Translations under genes and position numbers: made by a program | Assembly: GCA_963705885.1 (NCBI GenBank) | Contig: OY970120.1 | Location: 496,001 to 560,000 of the forward strand | Reading direction: 5' to 3' | Length of the DNA stretch: 64,000 bases | Origin: MFD01275-c22 sp963705885 | GTDB taxonomy: Bacteria; Actinomycetota; Actinomycetes; JACCUZ01 | Shown here: piece by piece, positions 8,673-17,258 of the stretch | How the letters are laid out: the number at the start of each line of letters is the position of its first letter | Numbering within the stretch: position 1 is the stretch's first letter | Notes under the pieces: generated by a model | What the model saw: only the letters and a program-made list of their open reading frames with translations | What the model was told of the DNA's origin: nothing | Database searches by the model: none

Positions 8673-9608
8673 TCAGGACTCACCGCGCATCCAGTCGAGG
8701 CGGCGCAGGATGATGCCCTCGCGCAGCGCCCACGGGCAGACCTGCACCTCCTCGAGGTCGAGCAGGTCCATCACGGCCTCGGCCACCACCGCGCCGGCGA
8801 CCAGCTGCGCGGCCCGGCCGGTGCTGACCCCGGGCAGGTCGGCGCGCTCCTCGGTCGTCATCGTCGCCAGCCTCGGCACCCACTCGGCGACGTCGGCCAG
8901 CGAGAGCATCCGCGGCACCCGGTCGCCCTCTCCCGACGGCGGCGCACCGGCCAGCCGCGAGAGCTGGCGGAACGTCTTGGACGTCGCGACCGCGTGGTCG
9001 GGGTCACCGAGCGCCTCGAACGGCCGCAGCCGTCCGGCGATCGTCGCCCGCGCGTGCTTGCGCAGCGCCTTGACGTCGGCGGGGTCCGGCGGGTCGCCGG
9101 GCAGCATCGTGCGGGTCAGCCGTCCGGCGCCCAGCGGCAGCGAGAGCAGCGCGTCGGGGATCTCGTCGAGGCCGGCGGCCATCTCGAGGGAGCCGCCACC
9201 GATGTCCATCACGAGCAGCCGGCCCGACGACCAGCCGAACCACCGGCGGACGGCGAGGAAGGTCAGCCGCGCCTCGTCGTCGCCGGTCAGCACCTGCAGG
9301 TCGACACCGGTCTCGTCGCGGACCCGCTGGAGCAGCGCCGGCCCGTTGCCGGCCTCGCGGACCGCCGACGTCGCGAACGCGAGGAGGTCCTCGGCGCCAC
9401 GGTCCTCCGCGACGTCGAGCGCGTGGCGCACGCAGTCGAGCAGCCGTTGCTGCCCGCCGTCGTCGATCAGGCCGTCGTCGGTGAGGTGCTCGGCCAGCCG
9501 CAGCTCGGTCTTGTCGGAGTGTGCCGGCAACGGGCGGGCGCCCTCGTGCGCGTCGACCACCAGGAGGTGCACGGTGTTCGACCCGACGTCGAGGACTCCC
9601 AGGCGCAC
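8673..9608 (-). CDS. Ppx/GppA-family phosphatase
   Basis: A 311-residue exopolyphosphatase/pppGpp phosphatase of the ASKHA fold. Seen are the phosphate-1 motif LGVLDVGSNTVHLLV, FATSAVREA and the phosphate-2 motif VMDIGGGSLEM. It is the short actinobacterial form without the HD extension. The GTG at 9608 is preferred because GGGGAGG lies 5 bases before it; ATG 9632 in the same frame is an alternative. It likely degrades polyphosphate or (p)ppGpp. Confidence 0.88.
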   Translation of the reverse strand: MRLGVLDVGSNTVHLLVVDAHEGARPLPAHSDKTELRLAEHLTDDGLIDDGGQQRLLDCVRHALDVAEDRGAEDLLAFATSAVREAGNGPALLQRVRDETGVDLQVLTGDDEARLTFLAVRRWFGWSSGRLLVMDIGGGSLEMAAGLDEIPDALLSLPLGAGRLTRTMLPGDPPDPADVKALRKHARATIAGRLRPFEALGDPDHAVATSKTFRQLSRLAGAPPSGEGDRVPRMLSLADVAEWVPRLATMTTEERADLPGVSTGRAAQLVAGAVVAEAVMDLLDLEEVQVCPWALREGIILRRLDWMRGES

Positions 9609-9717
9609 GGCCACCTCCCCGGCGTACGGCATGCGCCGGCACCTGCCGGCACCAGCGAACCTACCGCCGACGGCGTCGCTGACGGCCCAAGCGCGCGCGG
9701 TCGCCTAGGCTGGCGTC

Positions 9718-10470
9718 GTGCCCGAGGTGCCTCTTGACTTCCCCCGTGCGTGGGTCGAGTTCCCCGACCCCGCCGACGACGAGCAGGCGTTCCGCTGCGA
9801 CCTGACGTGGCTCACGTCGAGCTGGACCTGCATCTTCGGCAACGGCTGCCAGGGCATCTACGCGGACCAGCCGGCCGGCGTCGGCTGCTGCACGCTCGGT
9901 GCCCACTTCTCCGACAAGGACGACGAGAAGCGGGTCAAGAAGTCCGTCAAGCAGCTCACGCCCGAGACGTGGCAGCACTACGACCCGAAGAACTGGACCG
10001 AGAAGGACGACGAGGGCGCGCGCAAGACCCGCGTCGTCGACGGCGCGTGCATCTTCGCCAACCGCCCGGGGTTCGCCGGCGGCGAGGGCTGCGCGCTGCA
10101 CGGGCTGGCGCTGCGGACCGACCGGCACTTCCTCGAGACCAAGCCCGACGTGTGCTGGCAGCTGCCGATCCGCCGGACGTACGACCGGGTGAAGCGGCCC
10201 GACGGCACCGAGCTGCTCGTCGCCGTCATCGCGGAGTACGACCGGCGCGGCTGGGGCGAGGGCGGTCACGACCTCGACTGGTACTGCAGCGGCAACACCG
10301 AGGCGCACGTCGGCACCGAGCCGGTCTACGTGTCGATGCGCGCCGAGCTCGTGGAGCTGATGGGGCAGAAGGGCTACGACGAGCTGGGCCGGCTGTGCGA
10401 GGAGCACCTCTCGTCTCGGCGCCGGTTCGCCCTGCACCCGGCCGACCCGAAGGCCCGCAAGGGCCGCTGA
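9718..10470 (+). CDS. Cys-rich protein, YkgJ/DUF3109-like
   Basis: A 250-residue soluble protein with ten cysteines (27, 38, 44, 57, 58, 111, 125, 146, 190, 227). The pattern GCCTLGAHF, then GACIF, GCALHGLAL and KPDVCWQLP resembles the Zn/Fe-chelating YkgJ/DUF3109 layout (a CC pair, a C-x-F strand, CALH, and a KP-C-LP segment). It starts at GTG 9718 and is divergent from the Ppx/GppA gene. Metal binding is inferred from the motif pattern; function unknown. Confidence 0.8.
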   Translation: MPEVPLDFPRAWVEFPDPADDEQAFRCDLTWLTSSWTCIFGNGCQGIYADQPAGVGCCTLGAHFSDKDDEKRVKKSVKQLTPETWQHYDPKNWTEKDDEGARKTRVVDGACIFANRPGFAGGEGCALHGLALRTDRHFLETKPDVCWQLPIRRTYDRVKRPDGTELLVAVIAEYDRRGWGEGGHDLDWYCSGNTEAHVGTEPVYVSMRAELVELMGQKGYDELGRLCEEHLSSRRRFALHPADPKARKGR

Positions 10471-10485
10471 CAGGAGGCGCCGGCC

Positions 10486-10590
10486 GTGGCACGTGACGAG
10501 GTCGATCTCGTCGAGGTCGACGCCGCGAGCTGGCGCCCGGTCCCGGATGCCGCGATCGGTCTCCGACCACCCCGATCGCCCTCGGGACTC
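10486..10590 (+). pseudogene. Possible 5' remnant of a lost gene
   Basis: An AGGAGG lies 8 bases before GTG 10486, in frame with and just after the Cys-rich gene. The first residues, VARDEVDLVEVDAASWRPV, look like the N-terminus of a GNAT-like protein. The reading then drifts into a low-complexity Arg/Pro stretch and meets the 3' end of fprA. It looks like a gene start whose body has been deleted. It could equally be chance. Confidence 0.25.
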
Positions 10591-10597
10591 CTCGCGG

Positions 10598-11941
10598 TCA
10601 GGTGTCGGAGGGGCGCAGGCCGTCGGCGGCGGCGCGGAGCAGCTCGGCGCGGTCGGTGATCTTCGACCGCTCGCGGCCGACCCGCCGTCCCAGCCGCGCC
10701 TCCGCCCGCTCGATCGCCCGCCAGCCCTGCCAGGTCACGACGTCGACGCCCCGCCGCTCCAGCAGGCGCAGCACGGCGTCCGGGTCGCGCACCGGTGCCC
10801 TCGGGAGCGTCGGGGCGTCCGCCAGCAGCGCCGCCACCGTCTCCTGCGCGTCGTGCTTGTTGGTGCCGATCACCCCGGTGGGGCCGCGCTTGATCCAGCC
10901 GGCGACGTACTCGCCCGGCACGGCGCGACCGTCGCGCAGCACCCGGCCGCCGTCGTTGGGCACCACACCGGCCGACTCGTCGAAGGGCAGGCCGGGCACC
11001 GGCACGCCGCGGTAGCCCACCGATCGCAGGACCATCTGGACGTCCAGGGTCGAGGTCTCGCCGGTGCCGGTGGCGAGGCCCTGCCCGTCCACGAGCATCG
11101 TCTCGAGCAGCAGGCCCGCGACCCGGCCGTCGCCGAGCACCTCCAGCGGGCGTCGCCGGAAGTGCAGGTGCACGCGCCGCGGCCGCCCGGCCGGCTCGCG
11201 GGCGGCCCAGGACCGCAGGACGTCGAGGTTGCGCCGCAGCACCGGCTCCCCGTCGAGCAGCCCCTCGTCGACGTCGAGCTCCGCTGCGTCGACGAGCACG
11301 TCGACGCCGGCGATCTCGCCGATCTCGCGCAGCTCCTTGGTGGTGAACCGCGCCTGCAACGGGCCCCGGCGTCCGAGGACGTGGACGTCCTCGACAGCAC
11401 TCGCCCGCAGCGCCTGCAGGACGTGCTCGGGCAGGTCGGTGGTGCGCAGCTCGTCGGCCGTCTTGGCGAGCACACGCGTCACGTCGAGTGCCACGTTGCC
11501 CATGCCGACGACGGCGACGCTGCGCGCGTCCAGCGTGAACCGGTCGGCGGGGACGTCGGGGTGCCCGCAGTACCACGCGACGAACTCGGTCGACGACGTG
11601 CTCCCGGGCAGGTCCTCACCGGGGATGCCGAGCCGCCGGTCGACCGACGCCCCGTGGGCGAACAGCACGGCGTCGTAGTGCTCGTGCAGGTCCCCGACCG
11701 TCAGCCCGGCTCCCACCTCGACGTTCCCGAGGAAGCGCACCGCCGGGTCCTCGAGCACCTTCGCCAGCGCGCGACTGATCGACTGGATCTTGGGATGGTC
11801 CGGCGCGACGCCGTAGCGCACCAGCCCGAACGGCGAGGGCAGCCGGTCGAGCACGTCGACCTCGGCAGCGCCGTCCCGGACGAGCGCGGCGGCCGCGTAC
11901 ACACCGGCCGGTCCCGAGCCCACCACCGCGACGCTGATCAC
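10598..11941 (-). CDS. fprA: FprA-type ferredoxin/adrenodoxin-NADP+ reductase
   Basis: A 447-residue flavoprotein that passes electrons between NADPH and ferredoxin. The N-terminal FAD motif is VAVVGSGPAGVYAA, followed by the adrenodoxin-reductase-type GLVRYGVAPDHPK. The NADP-binding motif is VVGMGNVALDVTRVLA, and GWIKRGPTGVIGTNK lies near the C-terminus. The start is GTG 11941. It is convergent with the Cys-rich gene and divergent from the PIG-L gene. Its ferredoxin partner is not in the window. Confidence 0.92.
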   Translation of the reverse strand: MISVAVVGSGPAGVYAAAALVRDGAAEVDVLDRLPSPFGLVRYGVAPDHPKIQSISRALAKVLEDPAVRFLGNVEVGAGLTVGDLHEHYDAVLFAHGASVDRRLGIPGEDLPGSTSSTEFVAWYCGHPDVPADRFTLDARSVAVVGMGNVALDVTRVLAKTADELRTTDLPEHVLQALRASAVEDVHVLGRRGPLQARFTTKELREIGEIAGVDVLVDAAELDVDEGLLDGEPVLRRNLDVLRSWAAREPAGRPRRVHLHFRRRPLEVLGDGRVAGLLLETMLVDGQGLATGTGETSTLDVQMVLRSVGYRGVPVPGLPFDESAGVVPNDGGRVLRDGRAVPGEYVAGWIKRGPTGVIGTNKHDAQETVAALLADAPTLPRAPVRDPDAVLRLLERRGVDVVTWQGWRAIERAEARLGRRVGRERSKITDRAELLRAAADGLRPSDT

Positions 11942-12016
11942 CGACCCACCGTTGCCGAGCCAGGGCGGCCCCGCAACCGGGGAGCGCGACGCGCGGGAGA
12001 CCGCTAGCGTCCGGGG

Positions 12017-12730
12017 ATGAGCGACGCGAACCCCCTCGGCACGATCCTCGGCGTCTGGGCGCACCCCGACGACGAGACCTACCTCTGCGGCGGCCTCATG
12101 GCGCGCGCGGTCCGGGCGGGTGACCGGGTCGTCTGCGTGACGGCGACCCGCGGCGAGCTCGGCTCGCCCGACGAGGAGCGGTGGCCCAGCGGCGCCCCGC
12201 TGGCCGCCGTGCGTACCGCCGAGATGGAGGCGGCGCTCGCCGTGCTCGGCGTCGCCGAGCACCACTGGCTCGACTACCCCGACGGAGGGTGCGCCGCCGT
12301 CGACCAGGACGAGGCCGTACGCCGGGTCACCGAGGTCATGGCGCAGGTGCGCCCCGACACGGTGCTGACCTTCGGTCCCGACGGCATGACCGGTCACGAC
12401 GACCACAAGGCGGCGTGTCGCTGGGCGACGGCGGCGTTCGACGCCGTGGCGCCGGAGGGCGCGCTGCTGGCGTACGCGACGAACACCCCCGACTGGGTCG
12501 CCCGGTACAAGCCGCGGCTGGACGAGTTCAACGTCTACATGGGCGTCGAGCCGCCCGCGCACCCGCCGGACGAGCTGGTCGTGCACGTCGAGCTCGAGGG
12601 CGACCTGCTCGAGACCAAGCTCCGGGCCATCCGGGCCATGACCAGCCAGGTCGAGCCGCTGGTCGCCGGCCTGGGCGAGGACTTCCTGCGCGAGGGCATG
12701 GCCCAGGAGGCGTTCCGCCCCCGCGACTGA
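12017..12730 (+). CDS. PIG-L/LmbE-family zinc deacetylase
   Basis: A 237-residue protein with the catalytic/metal motif AHPDDE near residue 18 and the later histidine site TGHDDH. Family members de-N-acetylate N-acetylglucosamine conjugates such as mycothiol or teicoplanin intermediates. This one lacks clear MshB or Mca hallmarks, so the substrate is open. It lies 52 bases upstream of radA on the same strand. Confidence 0.87.
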   Translation: MSDANPLGTILGVWAHPDDETYLCGGLMARAVRAGDRVVCVTATRGELGSPDEERWPSGAPLAAVRTAEMEAALAVLGVAEHHWLDYPDGGCAAVDQDEAVRRVTEVMAQVRPDTVLTFGPDGMTGHDDHKAACRWATAAFDAVAPEGALLAYATNTPDWVARYKPRLDEFNVYMGVEPPAHPPDELVVHVELEGDLLETKLRAIRAMTSQVEPLVAGLGEDFLREGMAQEAFRPRD

Positions 12731-12782
12731 CCCACGGCGAGGCACCGCTGCGGTGTCCGACGTGGCACCTAGTCTCGGCGCC

Positions 12783-14195
12783 ATGGCCAGGACAGCGACC
12801 CGCGAGCGCCCCGCCTTCCGCTGCGGCGAGTGCGGGTGGACCGTCGGCAAGTGGGTCGGCCGCTGCGGCGAGTGCCAGGCCTGGGGCACGGTCGAGGACA
12901 CGTCGGCCCCGACGGTGCGCACCACCGCCGCCGGCCCGGTGAGCGCGGCCGCCCGGCCGATCGCCGAGGTCGACGTCGAGGCGGCACGGGCCCTTCCGAC
13001 CGGTGTCGACGAGCTCGACCGCGTGCTCGGCGGCGGTCTCGTGCCGGGTGCGGTGGTGCTGCTCGCCGGAGAGCCCGGCGTCGGGAAGTCCACGCTGCTG
13101 CTCGACGTCGCGGCGCGCTTCGCCGGGCGCGGCCGCACGCTCTACGTCACCGGCGAGGAGTCCGCCGCCCAGGTCCGGCTGCGGGCCGACCGCATCGGCG
13201 CCCTGCACGACGACCTGCTGCTCGCCGCCGAGACCGACCTCGCGGCGGTCCTCGGCCACGTCGACCAGGTGGGCCCCGCGCTGCTCGTCGTCGACTCGGT
13301 GCAGACGGTGGCCAGCGCCGAGGTCGACGGCTCGCCGGGCAACGTCAGCCAGGTCCGCGAGGTCGCCGCCGCCCTGATCCGCGTCGCCAAGGAGCGCGGC
13401 ATCGCCACGATCCTGGTCGGGCACGTGACCAAGGACGGGTCCATCGCCGGTCCGCGGCTGCTCGAGCACCTCGTCGACGTGGTGCTGCAGTTCGAGGGCG
13501 ACCGGCACTCGCGGCTGCGCATGGTCAGGGGCGTCAAGAACCGCTACGGCCCCTCCGACGAGGTCGGCTGCTTCGACCTCTCCGACGACGGCATCGTCGG
13601 GCTGCCCGACCCGAGCGGCCTGTTCCTCTCGCAGCGGCGCGACGCCGTTGCCGGCACCTGCGTCACCGTCACGCTCGAGGGCAAGCGTCCGCTCGTGGCC
13701 GAGGTCCAGGCCCTGGTCGCGGCCTCCTCGCTCGCCAGCCCGCGGCGCACGACGAGCGGGCTCGACGGCGGGCGGCTGGCGATGGTGCTCGCCGTCCTCC
13801 AGCGACGGGCCAAGGTCCCGGTCGGGGCGACCGACGTCTACGCCGCCACCGTCGGGGGGGTCCGCCTGACCGAGCCGGCGACCGACCTCGCGGTCGCGCT
13901 CGCCGTCGCGGGCGCCGCGAGCAACGACCCCCTCGCGACCGGGCTGGTGGCGGTCGGCGAGGTCGGCCTGGCCGGCGAGATCCGGCGGGTCACCGCGACG
14001 GGCCGGCGCCTGGCCGAGGCGGCCCGGCTGGGGTTCACGCACGCGCTCGTGCCCCCCGACCCGGGGCGCGTCCCGCCCGGCATCGAGGCGATCGAGGTCG
14101 CCGACCTCGGGCGCGCGCTGCAGGTCGCGTTCCCCGGTGCCGAGGTGATCCCCTTCGCGAGCCGCCGGTCTCCTGACCCGCGTCGCGATGCGTGA
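12783..14195 (+). CDS. radA: DNA repair protein RadA
   Basis: A 470-residue RecA-like ATPase that helps process recombination intermediates. The N-terminal zinc finger is CGEC...CGEC (residues about 17-34), Walker A is GEPGVGKST, the RadA motif is KNRYGPSDEVG, and the C-terminal half is a Lon-protease-like domain without an evident catalytic role. ATG 12783 is chosen because it directly precedes the zinc finger; an in-frame start at 12753 adds ten residues. disA follows 159 bases later, the usual RadA-DisA pairing. Confidence 0.95.
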   Translation: MARTATRERPAFRCGECGWTVGKWVGRCGECQAWGTVEDTSAPTVRTTAAGPVSAAARPIAEVDVEAARALPTGVDELDRVLGGGLVPGAVVLLAGEPGVGKSTLLLDVAARFAGRGRTLYVTGEESAAQVRLRADRIGALHDDLLLAAETDLAAVLGHVDQVGPALLVVDSVQTVASAEVDGSPGNVSQVREVAAALIRVAKERGIATILVGHVTKDGSIAGPRLLEHLVDVVLQFEGDRHSRLRMVRGVKNRYGPSDEVGCFDLSDDGIVGLPDPSGLFLSQRRDAVAGTCVTVTLEGKRPLVAEVQALVAASSLASPRRTTSGLDGGRLAMVLAVLQRRAKVPVGATDVYAATVGGVRLTEPATDLAVALAVAGAASNDPLATGLVAVGEVGLAGEIRRVTATGRRLAEAARLGFTHALVPPDPGRVPPGIEAIEVADLGRALQVAFPGAEVIPFASRRSPDPRRDA

Positions 14196-14240
14196 GCGGA
14201 CACCGGGACCGCCGCAACGTGACCGTCTCGTGACCACCTC

Positions 14241-14265
14241 GCGCACCCGTCGGCGGCGGGTGCGC
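14241..14265. terminator. Hairpin between radA and disA
   Basis: Arms GCGCACCCG and CGGGTGCGC flank a 7-base loop, 45 bases after the radA stop and 90 bases before disA. It could attenuate or end radA transcription. No T-run follows, so function is uncertain. Confidence 0.4.
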
Positions 14266-14354
14266 CGGATAGACTCGCGCGCGATCGAAGGCCGACGGGA
14301 CGCGAACCACCACGGGCGCGCGCCACCGGCCGGGAACGAGCGGGAGCAGCGACC

Positions 14355-15440
14355 TTGCCAGGCACCGAGCGTTTCGACGACCCGCTTCGCGCCACCCTCG
14401 CCGCGGTCGCGCCCGGCACCGCGCTGCGCGACGGCCTCGAGCGCATCCTGCGCGGCGGCACCGGCGCACTGATCGTCCTCGGCTTCGACAAGCTCGTCGA
14501 GACCATGAGCACCGGCGGCTTCGTCCTCGACGTCGAGTTCAGCGCCACCCGGCTGCGCGAGCTGGCCAAGATGGACGGCGCCATCGTCGTCGACCGCGAC
14601 TGCACCAAGATCGTGCGAGCCGCCGTGCAGCTCGTGCCCGACCCGGCGATCCCGACCGACGAGTCCGGCACGCGCCACCGCACGGCCGATCGCGTGAACA
14701 AGCAGACCGGTCTGCCCGTCATCTCGGTGAGCCAGTCGATGAGCATCATCGCGCTCTACGTCGACGGCCAGCGCTACGTGCTCGAGGCCTCCACCCAGAT
14801 CCTGTCCCGGGCCAACCAGGCGCTCGCGACCCTGGAGCGCTACAAGCTGCGGCTCGACGAGGTGTCCGGCACGCTGTCGGCGCTGGAGATCGAGGACCTG
14901 GTGACCGTGCGCGACGTGGCCGCCGTCGCGCAGCGCCTCGAGATGGTCCGCCGCATCGCGGGCGAGATCGAGTCCTACGTCGTCGAGCTCGGCACCGACG
15001 GCCGCCTGCTCACCCTCCAGCTCGACGAGCTGATCGCGGGGGTCGAGCCCGACCGCGAGCTGATCGCACGCGACTACCTGCCCCAGGCCACCGGCCGCAA
15101 GGCGCGCACGGCCGCGGACGTGATGTCCGAGCTCGACCAGCTCGACTCGCTGGAGCTGCTCGACATGGCGGCGGTCGCGCGGGCGATGGGCTACGGCGGG
15201 GGCGAGGGTCTCGACGCGGCGGTGAGCCCGCGCGGCTACCGCCTGCTCGCCCGGGTGCCACGGCTGCCGGCCACCGTCGTCGACCGGCTGGTCGACCACT
15301 TCGGCAGCCTGCAGAAGCTGCTCGCCGCGAGCATCGACGACCTGCAGGCTGTCGACGGGGTCGGCGAGTTCCGGGCCCGCAGCATCCGCGAGGGCCTCAG
15401 CCGGCTGGCCGAGTCCTCGATCCTCGAGCGCTACGTCTGA
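14355..15440 (+). CDS. disA: DNA integrity scanning diadenylate cyclase
   Basis: A 361-residue enzyme that makes c-di-AMP from two ATP and scans DNA for branches. The DAC domain contains KMDGAIVVDRD (DGA motif) and GTRHRTADRV (RHR motif), followed by a helical linker and a C-terminal helix-hairpin-helix DNA-binding domain (FGSLQKLLAASIDDLQAVDG). Length is normal. It starts at TTG 14355. It lies downstream of radA, whose product inhibits DisA in other bacteria, and converges on cheW. Confidence 0.95.
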   Translation: MPGTERFDDPLRATLAAVAPGTALRDGLERILRGGTGALIVLGFDKLVETMSTGGFVLDVEFSATRLRELAKMDGAIVVDRDCTKIVRAAVQLVPDPAIPTDESGTRHRTADRVNKQTGLPVISVSQSMSIIALYVDGQRYVLEASTQILSRANQALATLERYKLRLDEVSGTLSALEIEDLVTVRDVAAVAQRLEMVRRIAGEIESYVVELGTDGRLLTLQLDELIAGVEPDRELIARDYLPQATGRKARTAADVMSELDQLDSLELLDMAAVARAMGYGGGEGLDAAVSPRGYRLLARVPRLPATVVDRLVDHFGSLQKLLAASIDDLQAVDGVGEFRARSIREGLSRLAESSILERYV

Positions 15441-15465
15441 GCGTCCGCCCGGCCCCGCCGGCAGG

Positions 15466-15873
15466 TCAGGCCGGCACGAGGCCGGCCAGGGCGGTCATCG
15501 ACACGACGAAGACCGGCGCACCCTTGGCGTCGCGGCGCACCTCGAGGACGTACGCGGGCAGGCCGGCGCCCGGGCGCTCACGGACGGGCACGAGGGCGTC
15601 CGGGTCGAGGACCGCGAGAACCTTGTCGACGGCGAGGCCCAGCACGCCGTCGGACGTCTGCAGCACCAGCACGTCGCCGATGTCGCCCGCGTCGGCCGGG
15701 GTGCGCAGGTCCACGACGGGCACCGGGTCGCCACGCAGCACGAGCAGCCCGGTCACCGGCGCGCGTGCCCCGTCGAGCGCGTCGATGCCGGTCGCGCGCA
15801 CCACTTCGCGCACCTCCCCGAGCCGGCCGGCGAGCTCACGGCCCCCCATCAGGAAGGTCACGTAGCCGCTCAC
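15466..15873 (-). CDS. cheW: CheW-like chemotaxis adaptor
   Basis: A 135-residue CheW/SH3-like domain protein, the last gene of the cheB-cheR-cheW operon; its GTG overlaps the cheR stop by 4 bases. Recognisable elements are VREVVRATGI, GLLVLRGDPVPVVDLR and VLGLAVDKVLAV, the two beta-barrel halves of CheW. CheW normally links receptors to CheA. No CheA, CheY or receptor gene is in the window, so partners must be encoded elsewhere or the role is not classical chemotaxis. Confidence 0.85.
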   Translation of the reverse strand: MSGYVTFLMGGRELAGRLGEVREVVRATGIDALDGARAPVTGLLVLRGDPVPVVDLRTPADAGDIGDVLVLQTSDGVLGLAVDKVLAVLDPDALVPVRERPGAGLPAYVLEVRRDAKGAPVFVVSMTALAGLVPA

Positions 15874-17258
15874 CGGTCACCGCCGGGGGCGGCGGCGACA
15901 GCGTCGCCCGCGAGCCGGGCGGACTGGTCGGCCAGCCGTCGGCACAGGTCCACCAGCTCGACGGCGTCCCGCCCGGCGAGCAGGGCGGCTGCCCGCTCCG
16001 GCGGCATCGCCAGGATCGCCTGCTCGGCAGCCCGGTAGGACACCGACGCGGGGGCGTGCTGCCCCAGCCGGGCCAGCGCGCCGGCGAGCAGGAAGTGGGC
16101 GTGCCCCTCACCCGGGTCGAGGTAGACGGCCTTGCGCAGCGACTCCACCGCGTCGCTGTCCAGGCCGAGGGTGGTCAGGGCGGACCCCAGGACGACGTAC
16201 GCGGGCGCCAGCAGCGGGTCGGCGAGGCTCGCCTCCTGCGCCGTCGCGACGGCGGCGGGGTAGTCGCCGGCTGCGAGCCGGGACCTGGCCGTCGTGAGCA
16301 GGCGGCCGGCGTCGGGGCGCTCTGCCGGCGCGGGGACCGCGGCGGGCCGGACGGCGGGAGGGGTCCGCGGCCGCAGCTGGCGGACCGGGACGGCGGGCGG
16401 GGCGGGCGATCCCACCCGCGCGTCGTGCGCGCGACGGTAGACGAACGCCTCCCCGAGCGGCAGGAGCGAGAACGCGCTGCTGACCTGCCAGAGCGTCTCG
16501 GAGTGGCCGAGGAACAGGTACCCACCCTCGGACAGCACGTCGTGGAAGGACCCCATCAGCAGCCGGGTCGTCTCCCGCCCGAAGTAGATCGTCACGTTGC
16601 GGCACACGACGAGGTCGACCTGCCCGCGGGCGAACGGCACCGGGTCCGTGACCAGGTTGTGCAGGCGGAAGTCGACGAGGCTGCGGACCTGGTCCTTGAC
16701 GGCGTACGCCCCTCCCGGGCGCGGCTCGAACCAGCGGTCGCGCAGGACGGCGGGCACCCGGTCGAGCGTGCGTCCCGCGTAGGTCCCGCGGTCGGCCGCG
16801 CGCAGCGCGTCGGCCGAGACGTCGGTCGCGACGATGCGCACCGGGGCGCGGGCGCCGACCACCGGGGAGAGCTCGAGCAGCAGCATCGCCAGCGTGTAGG
16901 GCTCCTCGCCCGTCGAGCAGCCGGCGCTCCAGATGGTCAGCGGCCGGTCGTGGCCGGCCGCGCGCCGCAGGAGGTCCGGCAGGACCCGGCGGCGCAGGGC
17001 CTCGACCTGGGGCGGGTTGCGGAAGAAGTGGGTCTCCTGCACGGTCACGGCGTCGAGCAGGCGCTGCCGCTCGGCCTGCCCGGCCGCGCCCGCGAGCGAC
17101 CCGAGGTAGGCCGCGACGTCCGGGGCACCGCTGTCCATCAGCCGGTCGGCGACCACGGCCGCGAGCCCGGCCCTGCGGCCCTCGTCGAAGACCAGACCCG
17201 CCTGGGCGGCGAGGTAGTCGCGGACCGCGGCGAAGTCCGCGTCGGTGAGCGCGGTCAT
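15870..17258 (-). CDS. cheR: CheR methyltransferase with C-terminal TPR region
   Basis: A 462-residue protein. The N-terminal CheR fold has QETHFFRNP, SAGCSTGEEPYTLAMLL (SAM-binding), VCRNVTIYF and FLGHSETL. A Pro-rich linker near residues 285-320 leads to a TPR-like helical region (LAAGDYPAAVATAQEA, LGLDSDAVESLRKA). CheR methylates glutamates on chemoreceptors; TPR-bearing CheR proteins are common in non-flagellar chemosensory systems. It overlaps cheB and cheW by 4 bases each. Confidence 0.9.
   Translation of the reverse strand: MTALTDADFAAVRDYLAAQAGLVFDEGRRAGLAAVVADRLMDSGAPDVAAYLGSLAGAAGQAERQRLLDAVTVQETHFFRNPPQVEALRRRVLPDLLRRAAGHDRPLTIWSAGCSTGEEPYTLAMLLLELSPVVGARAPVRIVATDVSADALRAADRGTYAGRTLDRVPAVLRDRWFEPRPGGAYAVKDQVRSLVDFRLHNLVTDPVPFARGQVDLVVCRNVTIYFGRETTRLLMGSFHDVLSEGGYLFLGHSETLWQVSSAFSLLPLGEAFVYRRAHDARVGSPAPPAVPVRQLRPRTPPAVRPAAVPAPAERPDAGRLLTTARSRLAAGDYPAAVATAQEASLADPLLAPAYVVLGSALTTLGLDSDAVESLRKAVYLDPGEGHAHFLLAGALARLGQHAPASVSYRAAEQAILAMPPERAAALLAGRDAVELVDLCRRLADQSARLAGDAVAAAPGGDR

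Noticed and set aside
12528..15299. Minus-strand ORF of 923 residues opposite radA and disA
   Set aside because: Composition is typical of an antisense shadow; radA and disA have full motifs.
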